This document shows positions 1 to 6,813 of a DNA stretch of 16,908 nucleotides, one piece after another; the first letter of the stretch is position 1; the number at the start of each line of letters is the position of its first letter. The stretch is from RGIG8306 sp964426655 (GTDB lineage Bacteria > Bacillota > Clostridia > Lachnospirales > Lachnospiraceae). The notes under the pieces are model-generated. The model saw nothing but the letters and a program-made list of their open reading frames with translations, searched no databases and was not told the origin of the DNA. The stretch lies in contig CAYRQT010000046.1 in assembly GCA_964426655.1 (NCBI GenBank), forward strand, positions 1 through 16,908, given 5' to 3'. Both the position numbers and the translations under genes were made by a program.

Positions 1-10
1 AGTAATTATG

Positions 11-25
11 CAGTGCCAGGCACTG
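11..25. repeat. Short perfect palindrome upstream of perR
   Basis: CAGTGCC and GGCACTG flank a single central A, giving a perfect 7-1-7 inverted repeat. It lies about 50 bases upstream of the perR -35 box and is followed by an AT-rich stretch without a real T-run. It may be the remains of a terminator of the gene before the window or a protein-binding site; the sequence does not decide this. Confidence 0.35.
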
Positions 26-75
26 TTGTATATGTTACGATGAATAATTCAGGATGGAATTTTATAAAAAAAAGA

Positions 76-104
76 TTGAGAAACAAAGACAAACATGGTA
101 AAAT
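76..104 (+). promoter_or_regulatory. Sigma-A-type promoter of the perR-katG operon
   Basis: TTGAGA (76-81) and TAAAAT (99-104) each match the consensus at five of six positions and are separated by exactly 17 bases. The predicted transcription start is near 111, just before the inverted repeat at 114-128. No other good promoter is visible between the window start and the gene. Confidence 0.7.
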
Positions 105-113
105 ATCCATAGA

Positions 114-128
114 TTGTAGAAATTACAA
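114..128. promoter_or_regulatory. PerR-box-like operator
   Basis: TTGTAGAAATTACAA is a 15-base inverted repeat with perfect 5-base arms (TTGTA/TACAA). Compared with the Bacillus PerR box, TTATAATNATTATAA, 10 of the 14 defined positions agree. It sits immediately downstream of the -10 box, over the predicted start point, where a bound repressor would block transcription. Together with a PerR-type regulator as the first gene, this supports autoregulated, peroxide-relieved repression. The site is inferred by eye. Confidence 0.55.
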
Positions 129-160
129 AACATGAAAGAAGTGCAAAGGAAGTGGCGGAC

Positions 161-616
161 ATGAAGGAAATGGAAGCAAAAATAAAAAAATTCGAGGCTA
201 TTCTAAGGGATAAGCATATCACACCTTCCTATCAGAGGCTTAAAATTTTATTTTATCTGGCGGATGAGCATCGGCATCCAAGTGCAGAACAAATTTATCA
301 TGCTTTGCATGAGGACATTCCCAGCCTGTCCAAAACTACAGTATACAATACATTGAAGCTGTTTATTGAGGCCGGGCTTGTGCACAATATTTCTACGGAG
401 GAAAGTGAAGGTCGTTACGAAATGATTACCACTGAGCATGGACATTTTAAATGCAATGTTTGCGGCAGTATTTACAACTTTGCCATTCAGATGGATCATC
501 TGGCCCAGGGAGAGCTGGATCAGTTCGAGATTCAGGACAGAAATGTATATTTTCGCGGGATTTGTCCCAAATGCCGCAGCAATATAAAATCAGAGAAAAA
601 TGAAGGAGGTAGTTAA
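161..616 (+). CDS. perR: Fur-family peroxide-responsive repressor (PerR type)
   Basis: A 151-residue cytoplasmic metalloregulator, predicted to repress peroxide defence genes until oxidised. The N-terminal winged helix includes the recognition region around SKTTVYNTLKLF (57-68). A structural zinc site is visible as C98/C101 and C135/C138. The regulatory metal ligands align with those of Bacillus PerR: H39, H93, H95 and D112. The position equivalent to Asp85 is Glu (E87). Aspartate at 112 is the residue associated with peroxide sensing in PerR as opposed to Glu in Fur. I chose the ATG at 161 because AGGAAG lies 8 bases upstream. An in-frame GTG at 152 would add three residues but has its Shine-Dalgarno only a base or two away. 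The stop codon directly abuts the katG start, so the two genes are co-transcribed and probably translationally coupled. Zur or Fur are less likely given the katG linkage. Confidence 0.85.
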   Translation: MKEMEAKIKKFEAILRDKHITPSYQRLKILFYLADEHRHPSAEQIYHALHEDIPSLSKTTVYNTLKLFIEAGLVHNISTEESEGRYEMITTEHGHFKCNVCGSIYNFAIQMDHLAQGELDQFEIQDRNVYFRGICPKCRSNIKSEKNEGGS

Positions 617-2812
617 ATGGAAGAGAAGAAGTGCCCCGTTACCGGAATGACCGGCAGAAAGAGACCCGACTTTAAAGGAACCACAAATAAGGACTGGTGG
701 CCCAATCAGGTGGATCTTGGCATGCTGCACCAGAACAGCCCACTAAGTAACCCCATGGAAAAGGATTTTGACTATGCAAAAGCTTTTTCCACGCTGGATC
801 TTAAAGCCGTGAAGGAAGATCTGTATAAGTTGATGACAGATTCCCAGGAATGGTGGCCTGCCGATTATGGCCATTATGGGCCCCTTTTCATTCGTATGGC
901 CTGGCACAGTGCAGGAACCTATAGGATGCAGGATGGTCGGGGAGGCGCTTCTGATGGCACTCAGCGTTTTGCACCCTTAAACAGCTGGCCGGATAACGTG
1001 AATCTGGATAAAGCCAGAAGATTACTCTGGCCAATCAAAAAGAAATATGGCAGAAAAATTTCCTGGGCGGACTTAATGATTCTGGCCGGAAACTGTGCCC
1101 TGGAGTCCATGGGCGCTCCTACATTCGGGTTTGCCGGAGGCAGGGAGGATGTATGGGAGCCCCAGCAGGATGTGTACTGGGGAGCAGAAAAAGAGTGGCT
1201 GGGAGATACACGATATGAAGAAGGCCGTAAACTGGATGATCCCCTTGCAGCGGTACAGATGGGCCTCATTTATGTGAATCCGGAAGGGCCAAACGGTATG
1301 CCGGATGCGCTGGCTTCCGGAAAAGATGTAAGGGACACCTTTCATCGTATGGCCATGAGCGATGAGGAAACGGTGGCATTGATTGCCGGAGGACATACAT
1401 TCGGAAAATGCCATGGAGCAGGTCCTGCCACCAACGTCGGTCCGGAACCGGAGGCGGCCCCTCTGGAAAACATGGGTCTGGGTTGGAGGAGTACATATAA
1501 ATCCGGAAAAGGGGGAGATGCCATTGGCAGTGGAATTGAGGGCGCATGGAAGCCCAATCCCACCACATGGGACATGGGTTATCTGGAAACGCTCTTCAAA
1601 TACGACTGGAATCTGGTGAAAAGTCCTGCAGGAGCATACCAGTGGATTCCCACTGATCCAAATGCCAAAACAGTTGTGGATGCCCACAACCCGGATAAAT
1701 ACCATCTTCCCATGATGACCACAGCAGATCTTTCTCTGAGAATGGATCCGATTTTTAACCCCATTGCCAGAGATTACAAGGAGCATCCGGAAAAATTTGC
1801 AGACGCCTTTGCCAGGGCCTGGTTCAAACTGACCCACAGAGATATGGGCCCCAGAAGTCGTTATCTGGGTCCGGAAGTGCCGAATGAAGATTTGATCTGG
1901 CAGGATCCCATTCCTGCGGCAGACTATCCACAGGTTACGCCTGCACAGATTAATGAACTGAAGGAAATGCTGAAAGCTTCCGGCCTTTCCGTGTCTCAGA
2001 TGGTAAAAGTAGCCTGGGCCTCTGCATCCACATTCCGAGGTTCAGATAAGCGGGGCGGTGCCAACGGTGCCCGCATCCGGTTTGCGCCTCAGCGCAGCTG
2101 GGCAGTGAACGAGCCGGATGAGTTGAATAAGGTGCTGGCAGTTCTGGAGGGCATCAAGGCAGAATTTGAAGGAAGGCAGACAGACGGTACAAAAGTTTCC
2201 ATGGCAGATCTGATCGTGCTGGCCGGAGCAGTGGGCATTGAATGGGCTGCAGGTAAAAATGGCATTTCATTACAGGTGCCCTTTACGCCGGGCAGAACAG
2301 ATGCCCTGGAAGAGCAGACAGATGCGGCCTCCTTCAGTGTACTGGAGCCGGTGCAGGATGGTTTTAGAAATTACATTACCGGAAAAGGTTTTGGCCGCCC
2401 GGAAGAGCAGCTGGTGGACAGAGCACAGCTACTCACCCTTACTGCACCGGAAATGACGGCGCTAGTAGGCGGACTTCGGGTACTTGGCGGTAATTTTGGC
2501 GGAATGCCTCATGGGGTATTGACACACCGACCGGAAACCCTTTCCAATGATTTTTTCATCCAGCTGCTGGATATGGGGACAGCATGGAGCCCCATTGGAG
2601 AAAGCGGCATGGTATATGAAGGAAAAGACAGGAAGAGTGGGGAAAGAAAGTGGACAGCCACACAGATTGATCTTTTGTTTGGAGCCCATTCCCAGCTGAG
2701 GGCCATTGCAGAAGTTTTTGCTTCTGAAGATGGGCAGGACACTTTCCTGCATTCTTTTGTCAGTGCATGGAATAAAGTAATGGAAGCAGATCGTTTTGAT
2801 TTGCACAGATAA
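617..2812 (+). CDS. katG: Catalase-peroxidase KatG
   Basis: A 731-residue bifunctional heme catalase-peroxidase that dismutates hydrogen peroxide and oxidises small donors; full length for the family, with two peroxidase-like domains. The N-terminal domain carries the distal triad R93, W96 and H97 in RMAWHSAGTYR and the proximal heme ligand H260 in GGHTFGKCHGAG. The Met-Tyr-Trp adduct needed for catalase activity can form from W96, Y219 (in YVNPEGPNG) and M245. The mobile-arginine region DMGPRSRYLGP is also present. The C-terminal half is the degenerate, heme-free repeat (for example the WASASTFRGSDKRGG region, which lacks the distal His). AAGGAGGT ends 6 bases before the ATG. The gene starts one base after the perR stop and is followed 8 bases later by a small membrane-protein gene. 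Expression is likely PerR-controlled. Confidence 0.97.
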   Translation: MEEKKCPVTGMTGRKRPDFKGTTNKDWWPNQVDLGMLHQNSPLSNPMEKDFDYAKAFSTLDLKAVKEDLYKLMTDSQEWWPADYGHYGPLFIRMAWHSAGTYRMQDGRGGASDGTQRFAPLNSWPDNVNLDKARRLLWPIKKKYGRKISWADLMILAGNCALESMGAPTFGFAGGREDVWEPQQDVYWGAEKEWLGDTRYEEGRKLDDPLAAVQMGLIYVNPEGPNGMPDALASGKDVRDTFHRMAMSDEETVALIAGGHTFGKCHGAGPATNVGPEPEAAPLENMGLGWRSTYKSGKGGDAIGSGIEGAWKPNPTTWDMGYLETLFKYDWNLVKSPAGAYQWIPTDPNAKTVVDAHNPDKYHLPMMTTADLSLRMDPIFNPIARDYKEHPEKFADAFARAWFKLTHRDMGPRSRYLGPEVPNEDLIWQDPIPAADYPQVTPAQINELKEMLKASGLSVSQMVKVAWASASTFRGSDKRGGANGARIRFAPQRSWAVNEPDELNKVLAVLEGIKAEFEGRQTDGTKVSMADLIVLAGAVGIEWAAGKNGISLQVPFTPGRTDALEEQTDAASFSVLEPVQDGFRNYITGKGFGRPEEQLVDRAQLLTLTAPEMTALVGGLRVLGGNFGGMPHGVLTHRPETLSNDFFIQLLDMGTAWSPIGESGMVYEGKDRKSGERKWTATQIDLLFGAHSQLRAIAEVFASEDGQDTFLHSFVSAWNKVMEADRFDLHR

Positions 2813-2820
2813 GGAGGCGT

Positions 2821-3129
2821 ATGACATTACAAGGTGTGTGGATTGGGGCCATCGCTTTCCTTATCATTGGAATCTTTCATCCCATTGTCATTAAAGGAGA
2901 ATATTATTTTGGAAAGAGAATCTGGCCCCTGTTTGCTATCGCCGGTGTGGGATGTATTGCGCTGTCTCTTTTTCTGGGGCATGCACTTCTTTCCGCAGTA
3001 GCCGGTATCACAGGCTTTTCCTGTCTGTGGAGCATTCATGAGATAATGGAACAGGAAGAACGGGTAAAAAAGGGATGGTTTCCGGACAATCCGAATAGAA
3101 AAAATTGCCAAAGAAAAACAGAGCAGTAA
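2821..3129 (+). CDS. Small DUF4491-like membrane protein
   Basis: A 102-residue protein with about three hydrophobic segments (roughly 3-24, 35-52 and 54-71) and a charged cytoplasmic-looking tail. The pattern of an IIGIFHPIVIKGEYYFG segment, then an LWSIHEI segment, then EQEERVKKGWFP, matches what I recall of the DUF4491 family of short Firmicute membrane proteins of unknown function. GGAGG lies between the katG stop and this ATG, so it is the third gene of the peroxide operon. A bidirectional terminator follows. Its position suggests a role linked to peroxide stress or heme/metal handling at the membrane, but no function is known and none can be read from the sequence. Confidence 0.75.
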   Translation: MTLQGVWIGAIAFLIIGIFHPIVIKGEYYFGKRIWPLFAIAGVGCIALSLFLGHALLSAVAGITGFSCLWSIHEIMEQEERVKKGWFPDNPNRKNCQRKTEQ

Positions 3130-3130
3130 A

Positions 3131-3172
3131 AAAACACATGCCGCCGGTTCATTCCGGCGGCATGTGCTTTTT
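3131..3172. terminator. Bidirectional terminator between the katG operon and panE-like gene
   Basis: A perfect 13-base stem (3135-3147 with 3154-3166, CACATGCCGCCGG) around a 6-base loop is followed by CTTTTT on the plus strand. On the minus strand the same hairpin is followed by a run of T residues (complement of 3128-3134). It therefore ends both convergent genes, whose stop codons are at 3129 (plus) and 3171 (minus). Confidence 0.9.
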
Positions 3173-4118
3173 ACTGTTTAGGATGAGCGGGAAGATATCC
3201 TTTTTCAATGTCCAGAATCCGGTCATACAGAAACTGGTTTACCGGCACATATACATGCCATTTCTGTGCCATGGCAATGACAGCGCCTGAAAAAATATCC
3301 ACCTCGGAGGGCTTTTGATTAACGCGGTCCTGGGCCATGGAAGGCATGCCCTGGGCATCCAGGGTCCGCAAAATGTCCAGATAATCATTGATATCCTTTT
3401 CTGTCAGGTAAACACCCTCCAGATTGGCAAGTGTAATCACTTCCCGCATAGCGGCAATCATAGTCTGGTTGGATTCGCCGCTGGAGAGGACTTCTCCATA
3501 GGTCTGATTATAGACCATGCAGGTTTGATTCACTGCCACATTTAGCATAAATTTACTCCATAACCTGTGACGGATGTTTTTTTCAGACACATAGGGAAGG
3601 CCGATGTACTGAAAAAGTTCCTCCACTTTTTCCAGGTTATCTGCCTGGAATTTATAGGCGATGCCAATGTGAAGATCCCCAATTTGCGTGAAGTGAAGGT
3701 CATTGCCAAACCGCATGGCATCCATACCCTGTGCCACGGTATAAATCATTTTTTCCTCTCCATAAACGGCACCGATTTCATTTTCACTGGAAATGCCGTT
3801 CATGACAGAGAGGATCACGGTCTGTGGCCCCACAGCGGGTTCGGCCAAGGCTATGGCGGATTGCAGGCCATGGTGTTTTACGGCAAAAATGATCAGGTCC
3901 GCAATTTGTGCACGGGAGGGGGTCACAATAGGAAAGGTAACGGGTTTTCCGTTTATGGTGTGGATTTGCTCGCTATGCCTTGCATAACGGTTTTCATCCA
4001 TTAAAAAAGCAACTTCTCCTTCCGGATAATGCTCTGTCAAATAGTTTCCATACAACATTCCAAGGGCCCCCATCCCGATAATATAAATTCGACGAATGGC
4101 CGGTTTTGTATTCTCCAT
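3171..4118 (-). CDS. Ketopantoate reductase family protein (2-dehydropantoate 2-reductase)
   Basis: A 315-residue NADPH-dependent oxidoreductase of the PanE/ApbA family, which in the classical case reduces ketopantoate to pantoate for coenzyme A synthesis. The Rossmann motif GMGALG is at 15-20, followed by K81 and N107 in the region that contacts cofactor. The C-terminal helical domain has LWSKFMLNVAVN with K189, N193 and N197, and SMAQDRVNQKPSEVD with E272, all matching the catalytic and substrate-binding layout. I chose the ATG at 4118 because GAGGT lies 8 bases upstream; upstream in-frame ATGs (4133, 4172) have no such site. No panB, panC or panD gene is near, so it may reduce a different 2-keto acid, as many members of this family probably do. 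It is divergent from the sulfhydrylase gene. Confidence 0.85.
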   Translation of the reverse strand: MENTKPAIRRIYIIGMGALGMLYGNYLTEHYPEGEVAFLMDENRYARHSEQIHTINGKPVTFPIVTPSRAQIADLIIFAVKHHGLQSAIALAEPAVGPQTVILSVMNGISSENEIGAVYGEEKMIYTVAQGMDAMRFGNDLHFTQIGDLHIGIAYKFQADNLEKVEELFQYIGLPYVSEKNIRHRLWSKFMLNVAVNQTCMVYNQTYGEVLSSGESNQTMIAAMREVITLANLEGVYLTEKDINDYLDILRTLDAQGMPSMAQDRVNQKPSEVDIFSGAVIAMAQKWHVYVPVNQFLYDRILDIEKGYLPAHPKQ

Positions 4119-4151
4119 ACATAAGTACCTCATTCCGGTTTTGATACTTTT

Positions 4152-4180
4152 ATTGTAACAAGGATGTGCCAAAAGAGCAA
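4152..4180 (-). promoter_or_regulatory. Promoter of the panE-like gene
   Basis: On the minus strand, TTGCTC is followed after 17 bases by TACAAT, with TG one base before it (extended -10, TGTTACAAT). The -35 box matches only three of six positions, but the extended -10 compensates. It lies 34 bases upstream of the chosen start codon. Confidence 0.5.
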
Positions 4181-4216
4181 GGTCAGAAAGCTTGTGAATT
4201 ATATTTCAGAAAACTG

Positions 4217-4245
4217 TAGTCATGGAAAAAGGGGTGTGCTACAAT
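4217..4245 (+). promoter_or_regulatory. Promoter of the O-acetylhomoserine sulfhydrylase gene
   Basis: TAGTCA (4217-4222) and TACAAT (4240-4245) are 17 bases apart, and TG at 4237-4238 makes an extended -10. The leader of about 30 bases is too short for an S-box or T-box riboswitch, so any sulfur control would have to act at the DNA level. Confidence 0.55.
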
Positions 4246-4283
4246 GGAGTGAGTAAAGCGCAGCGTACGAGGAGGATATTAAA

Positions 4284-5561
4284 ATGTCTATGAAACCAGA
4301 AACCCAATGTATTCAGGAGGGGTGGAAGCCCAAAAAGGGTGAGCCCCGGCAGCTACCCATTTATCAAAGTACTACATTTAAATATGACACCAGTGAGGAA
4401 ATGGGACAATTGTTTGACCTGGAAGCCTCCGGCTATTTTTATACACGTCTGGCGAATCCTACTAATGATGCAGTTGCAGCAAAAATATGTGCACTGGAAG
4501 GTGGTGTAGCGGCCATGCTTACAGCCTCCGGACAGGCGGCTAATTTCTATGCCATTTTTAATATATGTGAAGCGGGGGATCATTTTATTTCTTCTTCTTC
4601 TATATATGGAGGAACTTATAACCTTTTTGGTGTGACCATGAAAAAAATGGGGATCTCCTGTACGTTTGTTGACCAGAACCTTCCGGCAGAGGAGCTGGAG
4701 AAATATTTTCAGCCAAATACCAAGGCAGTTTTTGGAGAAACCATTACCAACCCCACCGTGTCGGTGTTTGATTTTGAAAAATTTGCAAAGCTGGCCCATG
4801 ATCACGGCGTACCCCTGATTGTGGACAATACTTTTGCTACGCCCATCAATTGCCGGCCCTTTGAGTGGGGCGTTGATATTGTCACCCATTCCACAACCAA
4901 ATATATGGATGGCCATGGCGTAGGCGTGGGTGGCTGTCTGGTGGACAGTGGTAATTTTGACTGGATGGCCCACAAGGAAAAATTTCCTGGTCTGACCACC
5001 CCTGACGATTCCTATCATGGCCTTGTTTATGCAGAAAGTTTTGGGAAGGGAGCCTATATTACAAAGGCTACAGCACAGCTGATGCGGGATTTGGGCTCTA
5101 TCCAGTCTCCGCAGAATGCTTTTTATTTAAACCTGGGGTTAGAGACCTTGTCCCTGCGTATGAAGCAGCACTGTTCCAATGCCCTTGCTGTGGCCAGGTT
5201 CCTGAAAGAACAGGAGAAAGTGGCATGGATCCACTACCCGGATCTTCCAGGAGATGAGGCATATTCTATGGCACAGAAATATTTACCCAATGGCTCCTGC
5301 GGCGTACTTTGTTTTGGCATAAAGGGAGGGCGGGAAGCTTCCATCCGTTTTATGGACGCCTTAAAGCTGGCATCTATTGCCACCCATGTGGCAGATGCAA
5401 AAACCTGTCTGCTCCACCCTGCAAGTCATACCCACAGACAGCTTACAGATGAACAGCTTCTGGCTTCAGGTATTGCTCCGGATTTAATTCGTTTATCTGT
5501 GGGCATTGAAAATGCAGAGGATCTGATTGAAGATCTGAAACAGGCATTGGCACTGGTGTAG
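4284..5561 (+). CDS. O-acetylhomoserine aminocarboxypropyltransferase (sulfhydrylase), Cys/Met PLP family
   Basis: A 425-residue cytoplasmic PLP enzyme predicted to make homocysteine from O-acetylhomoserine and sulfide (MetY type). The Schiff-base lysine is K206 in HSTTKYMDGHG, the aspartate holding the PLP nitrogen is D181 in VDNTF, and YTRLANPTND (53-62) supplies the phosphate-contacting Tyr and Arg. The long segment after the lysine, with a conserved FDW and PDDSYHGL (residues about 224-243), is characteristic of the sulfhydrylase branch and not of cystathionine gamma-synthase or methionine gamma-lyase. GGAGGA sits 7 bases before the ATG. It has its own promoter and is followed by a thioredoxin gene, which fits sulfur assimilation. 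A methionine gamma-lyase activity cannot be excluded. Length is normal for the family. Confidence 0.88.
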   Translation: MSMKPETQCIQEGWKPKKGEPRQLPIYQSTTFKYDTSEEMGQLFDLEASGYFYTRLANPTNDAVAAKICALEGGVAAMLTASGQAANFYAIFNICEAGDHFISSSSIYGGTYNLFGVTMKKMGISCTFVDQNLPAEELEKYFQPNTKAVFGETITNPTVSVFDFEKFAKLAHDHGVPLIVDNTFATPINCRPFEWGVDIVTHSTTKYMDGHGVGVGGCLVDSGNFDWMAHKEKFPGLTTPDDSYHGLVYAESFGKGAYITKATAQLMRDLGSIQSPQNAFYLNLGLETLSLRMKQHCSNALAVARFLKEQEKVAWIHYPDLPGDEAYSMAQKYLPNGSCGVLCFGIKGGREASIRFMDALKLASIATHVADAKTCLLHPASHTHRQLTDEQLLASGIAPDLIRLSVGIENAEDLIEDLKQALALV

Positions 5562-5576
5562 AGAAACATGACCAAG

Positions 5577-5607
5577 TTACAGAAACCATTGAATAATCTG
5601 CTATACT
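5577..5607 (+). promoter_or_regulatory. Possible promoter of the thioredoxin gene
   Basis: TATACT (5602-5607) is preceded by TG one base away, making an extended -10 (TGCTATACT). The best -35, TTACAG at 5577-5582, is 19 bases upstream, which is wider than usual. There is no terminator between the sulfhydrylase stop at 5561 and this site, so read-through is also possible. Confidence 0.4.
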
Positions 5608-5640
5608 GACAGCAGAAAGGGTTTCAATAAGGAGGCAAAT

Positions 5641-5952
5641 ATGAGTACAATTAAAATCACAAAAGATAATTTCGAACAGGAAGTCATTCGCGCCGATAAG
5701 CCGGTACTGCTGGATTTCTGGGCATCCTGGTGTGGCCCCTGCCGCATGGTAGGCCCCGTTTTAGAGGAGATTAGCGACGAGAATGCCGAAGAAGTAAAAG
5801 TTGGAAAGGTGAATGTTGATGAGGAACAGGAACTGGCGGCCATGTTCAAGGTCATGAGCATCCCTACACTGGTACTTATGAATGGCGGAAAAGTAGCAAA
5901 GGTTTCTGTAGGAGCTCAGCCTAAAAATGCAATTTTAAATATGCTTAAATAA
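5641..5952 (+). CDS. trxA: Thioredoxin
   Basis: A 103-residue thioredoxin, a cytoplasmic dithiol reductant. The active site is WCGPC, with C31 and C34, and the cis-proline is P75 in SIPTL. The rest (DFWASWCGPCRMVGPVLEEI, then VGKVNVDEEQELA) follows the classical fold at the usual length. GGAGG lies 5 bases before the ATG. It sits between the sulfhydrylase gene and a convergent Crp/Fnr regulator in a region rich in sulfur and redox genes, so it may reduce persulfide or disulfide products of the neighbouring rhodanese enzymes. That link is inference. No thioredoxin reductase gene lies in the window. Confidence 0.95.
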   Translation: MSTIKITKDNFEQEVIRADKPVLLDFWASWCGPCRMVGPVLEEISDENAEEVKVGKVNVDEEQELAAMFKVMSIPTLVLMNGGKVAKVSVGAQPKNAILNMLK

Positions 5953-5953
5953 T

Positions 5954-5991
5954 AAAAACGCTGCAGACGATAAGTGCTGCAGCGTTTTTTT
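5954..5991. terminator. Bidirectional terminator after thioredoxin
   Basis: CGCTGCAG (5959-5966) pairs with CTGCAGCG (5977-5984), and flanking A and T runs (5954-5958 and 5985-5991) extend the stem and give T-tails on both strands. It ends the thioredoxin transcript on plus. On minus it overlaps the stop codon of the Crp/Fnr gene. Confidence 0.9.
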
Positions 5992-6664
5992 AAAGCGTGT
6001 AGGCCCGGAGTTTCTGTTTGTCCAGGATTTCAATGTTTCCTCTGGACTGCCGGATGATGCCTTCCTGCTGAAAGACTTTTAGCATACGGGAAACCACCTC
6101 CCTGGCACTGCCAATATAGCGGGCAATCTGCTCCTGGGTAAGGGTTAGCTGCGGGGAATTGTTTTTGGCGGATTCATCCAGCAAAAAGATGGCCAGCCGT
6201 TTGTCAAAGGTCATGAACAGGATTTGCTCCATGGCCCACATCACATCAGAAAAACGGTCGATGGTTTTTTTATAAGAGAAGTTTTCGATATAAATATTTT
6301 CCTTCATCAGTTGTGTGAAAATGGAAATAGGAATCAGATAGGCATCTGTGTCAGTTTCTGCATCAATATATACATCAAAAGTAATGCTATGCAAGGCGCA
6401 GGCGGCTGATAATATGCAGACATCCCCGGGAATCAGACGATAAAGCGTGACTTCTCTGCCATCTTCAGATAAAATATAGGCACGAAGTCCACCGGTTTTG
6501 ACAAGTACAACCCCCAGACACTCCTGGTCCACACTATGCAGATTAGATTCTTTTATATAGTGCTTTTTTATGATATGTTGTTCCAAAACTGCCAGCTCCC
6601 TGGATGAAAGATGGGGCCAGAAATCCAGATGTGCAGCCAGATAGGCCAGGTCCTGTTTGTCCAT
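5990..6664 (-). CDS. Crp/Fnr-family transcriptional regulator
   Basis: A 224-residue regulator with an N-terminal cyclic-nucleotide-binding-like beta-barrel (roughly 15-120, including GREVTLYRLIPGDVCIL), a dimerisation helix (about 125-160) and a C-terminal helix-turn-helix (LTLTQEQIARYIGSAREVVSRM, ending near residue 194). It lacks the N-terminal cysteine cluster of FNR and so is not an iron-sulfur oxygen sensor of that type. It does have three cysteines in the effector domain: C49, C83 and C89. AAGGAGG lies 8 bases before the ATG. It is divergent from a rhodanese and CoA-disulfide reductase operon, and a GTGA-N5-TCAC dyad lies between them, so it very likely controls that operon. Sensing of a reactive sulfur species through its cysteines is possible but unproven. 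Confidence 0.88.
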   Translation of the reverse strand: MDKQDLAYLAAHLDFWPHLSSRELAVLEQHIIKKHYIKESNLHSVDQECLGVVLVKTGGLRAYILSEDGREVTLYRLIPGDVCILSAACALHSITFDVYIDAETDTDAYLIPISIFTQLMKENIYIENFSYKKTIDRFSDVMWAMEQILFMTFDKRLAIFLLDESAKNNSPQLTLTQEQIARYIGSAREVVSRMLKVFQQEGIIRQSRGNIEILDKQKLRAYTL

Positions 6665-6687
6665 GGGTACGTCCTCCTTTTTGGGAC

Positions 6688-6716
6688 ATTATAGCATGTT
6701 TCGGACAGAGCGGAAA
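6688..6716 (-). promoter_or_regulatory. Promoter of the Crp/Fnr gene
   Basis: On the minus strand, a perfect TATAAT (complement of 6688-6693) is preceded by TG one base away (TGCTATAAT, extended -10), with TTTCCG 17 bases upstream as a weak -35. The palindrome AAAGGCCTTT (6714-6723) overlaps this -35 region. Confidence 0.55.
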
Positions 6717-6732
6717 GGCCTTTTCCTATTTT

Positions 6733-6745
6733 GTGATATAGTCAC
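6733..6745. promoter_or_regulatory. Crp/Fnr-like binding site in the divergent promoter region
   Basis: GTGATATAGTCAC contains GTGA and TCAC half-sites in inverted orientation with a 5-base spacer, similar to the Crp consensus TGTGA-N6-TCACA but one base shorter. Its centre (6739) is about 40 bases upstream of the predicted rhodanese start point, the class II activator position. The promoter there has a perfect -10 and no good -35, as expected for an activated promoter. The natural candidate to bind is the adjacent Crp/Fnr protein. Confidence 0.5.
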
Positions 6746-6772
6746 TGTATCTGTTGAAAAACGGGGTATAAT
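6744..6772 (+). promoter_or_regulatory. Promoter of the rhodanese/CoA-disulfide reductase operon
   Basis: A perfect TATAAT is at 6767-6772. The hexamer 17 bases upstream (ACTGTA) does not resemble TTGACA. The TTGAAA at 6754-6759 is only 7 bases from the -10 and cannot be its -35. Dependence on an activator bound at 6733-6745 would explain this. Confidence 0.55.
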
Positions 6773-6813
6773 AAGGCTATAAAATCCAATGGGGAGAAAG
6801 AGAGGAAATAGGT

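Noticed and set aside
1073..1837. A 254-codon open frame on the minus strand inside katG
   Set aside because: It is fully contained in a motif-complete katG, has no ribosome site or family features, and its composition is that of antisense to a GC-skewed coding region.
3567..4004. A 145-codon plus-strand open frame opposite the ketopantoate reductase gene
   Set aside because: It is antisense to a gene with clear Rossmann and catalytic motifs and has no recognisable features of its own.
4173..4283. Possible SAM or T-box riboswitch upstream of the sulfhydrylase gene
   Set aside because: The promoter at 4217-4245 leaves a leader of only about 30 bases, and no S-box or T-box motif is present.
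5990..6664. The Crp/Fnr protein as an iron-sulfur FNR oxygen sensor
   Set aside because: The N-terminal cysteine cluster is absent, and the three cysteines are spread over the barrel domain.
6754..6772. TTGAAA close to TATAAT as a conventional promoter
   Set aside because: The spacing is 7 bases, far too short for a -35/-10 pair.
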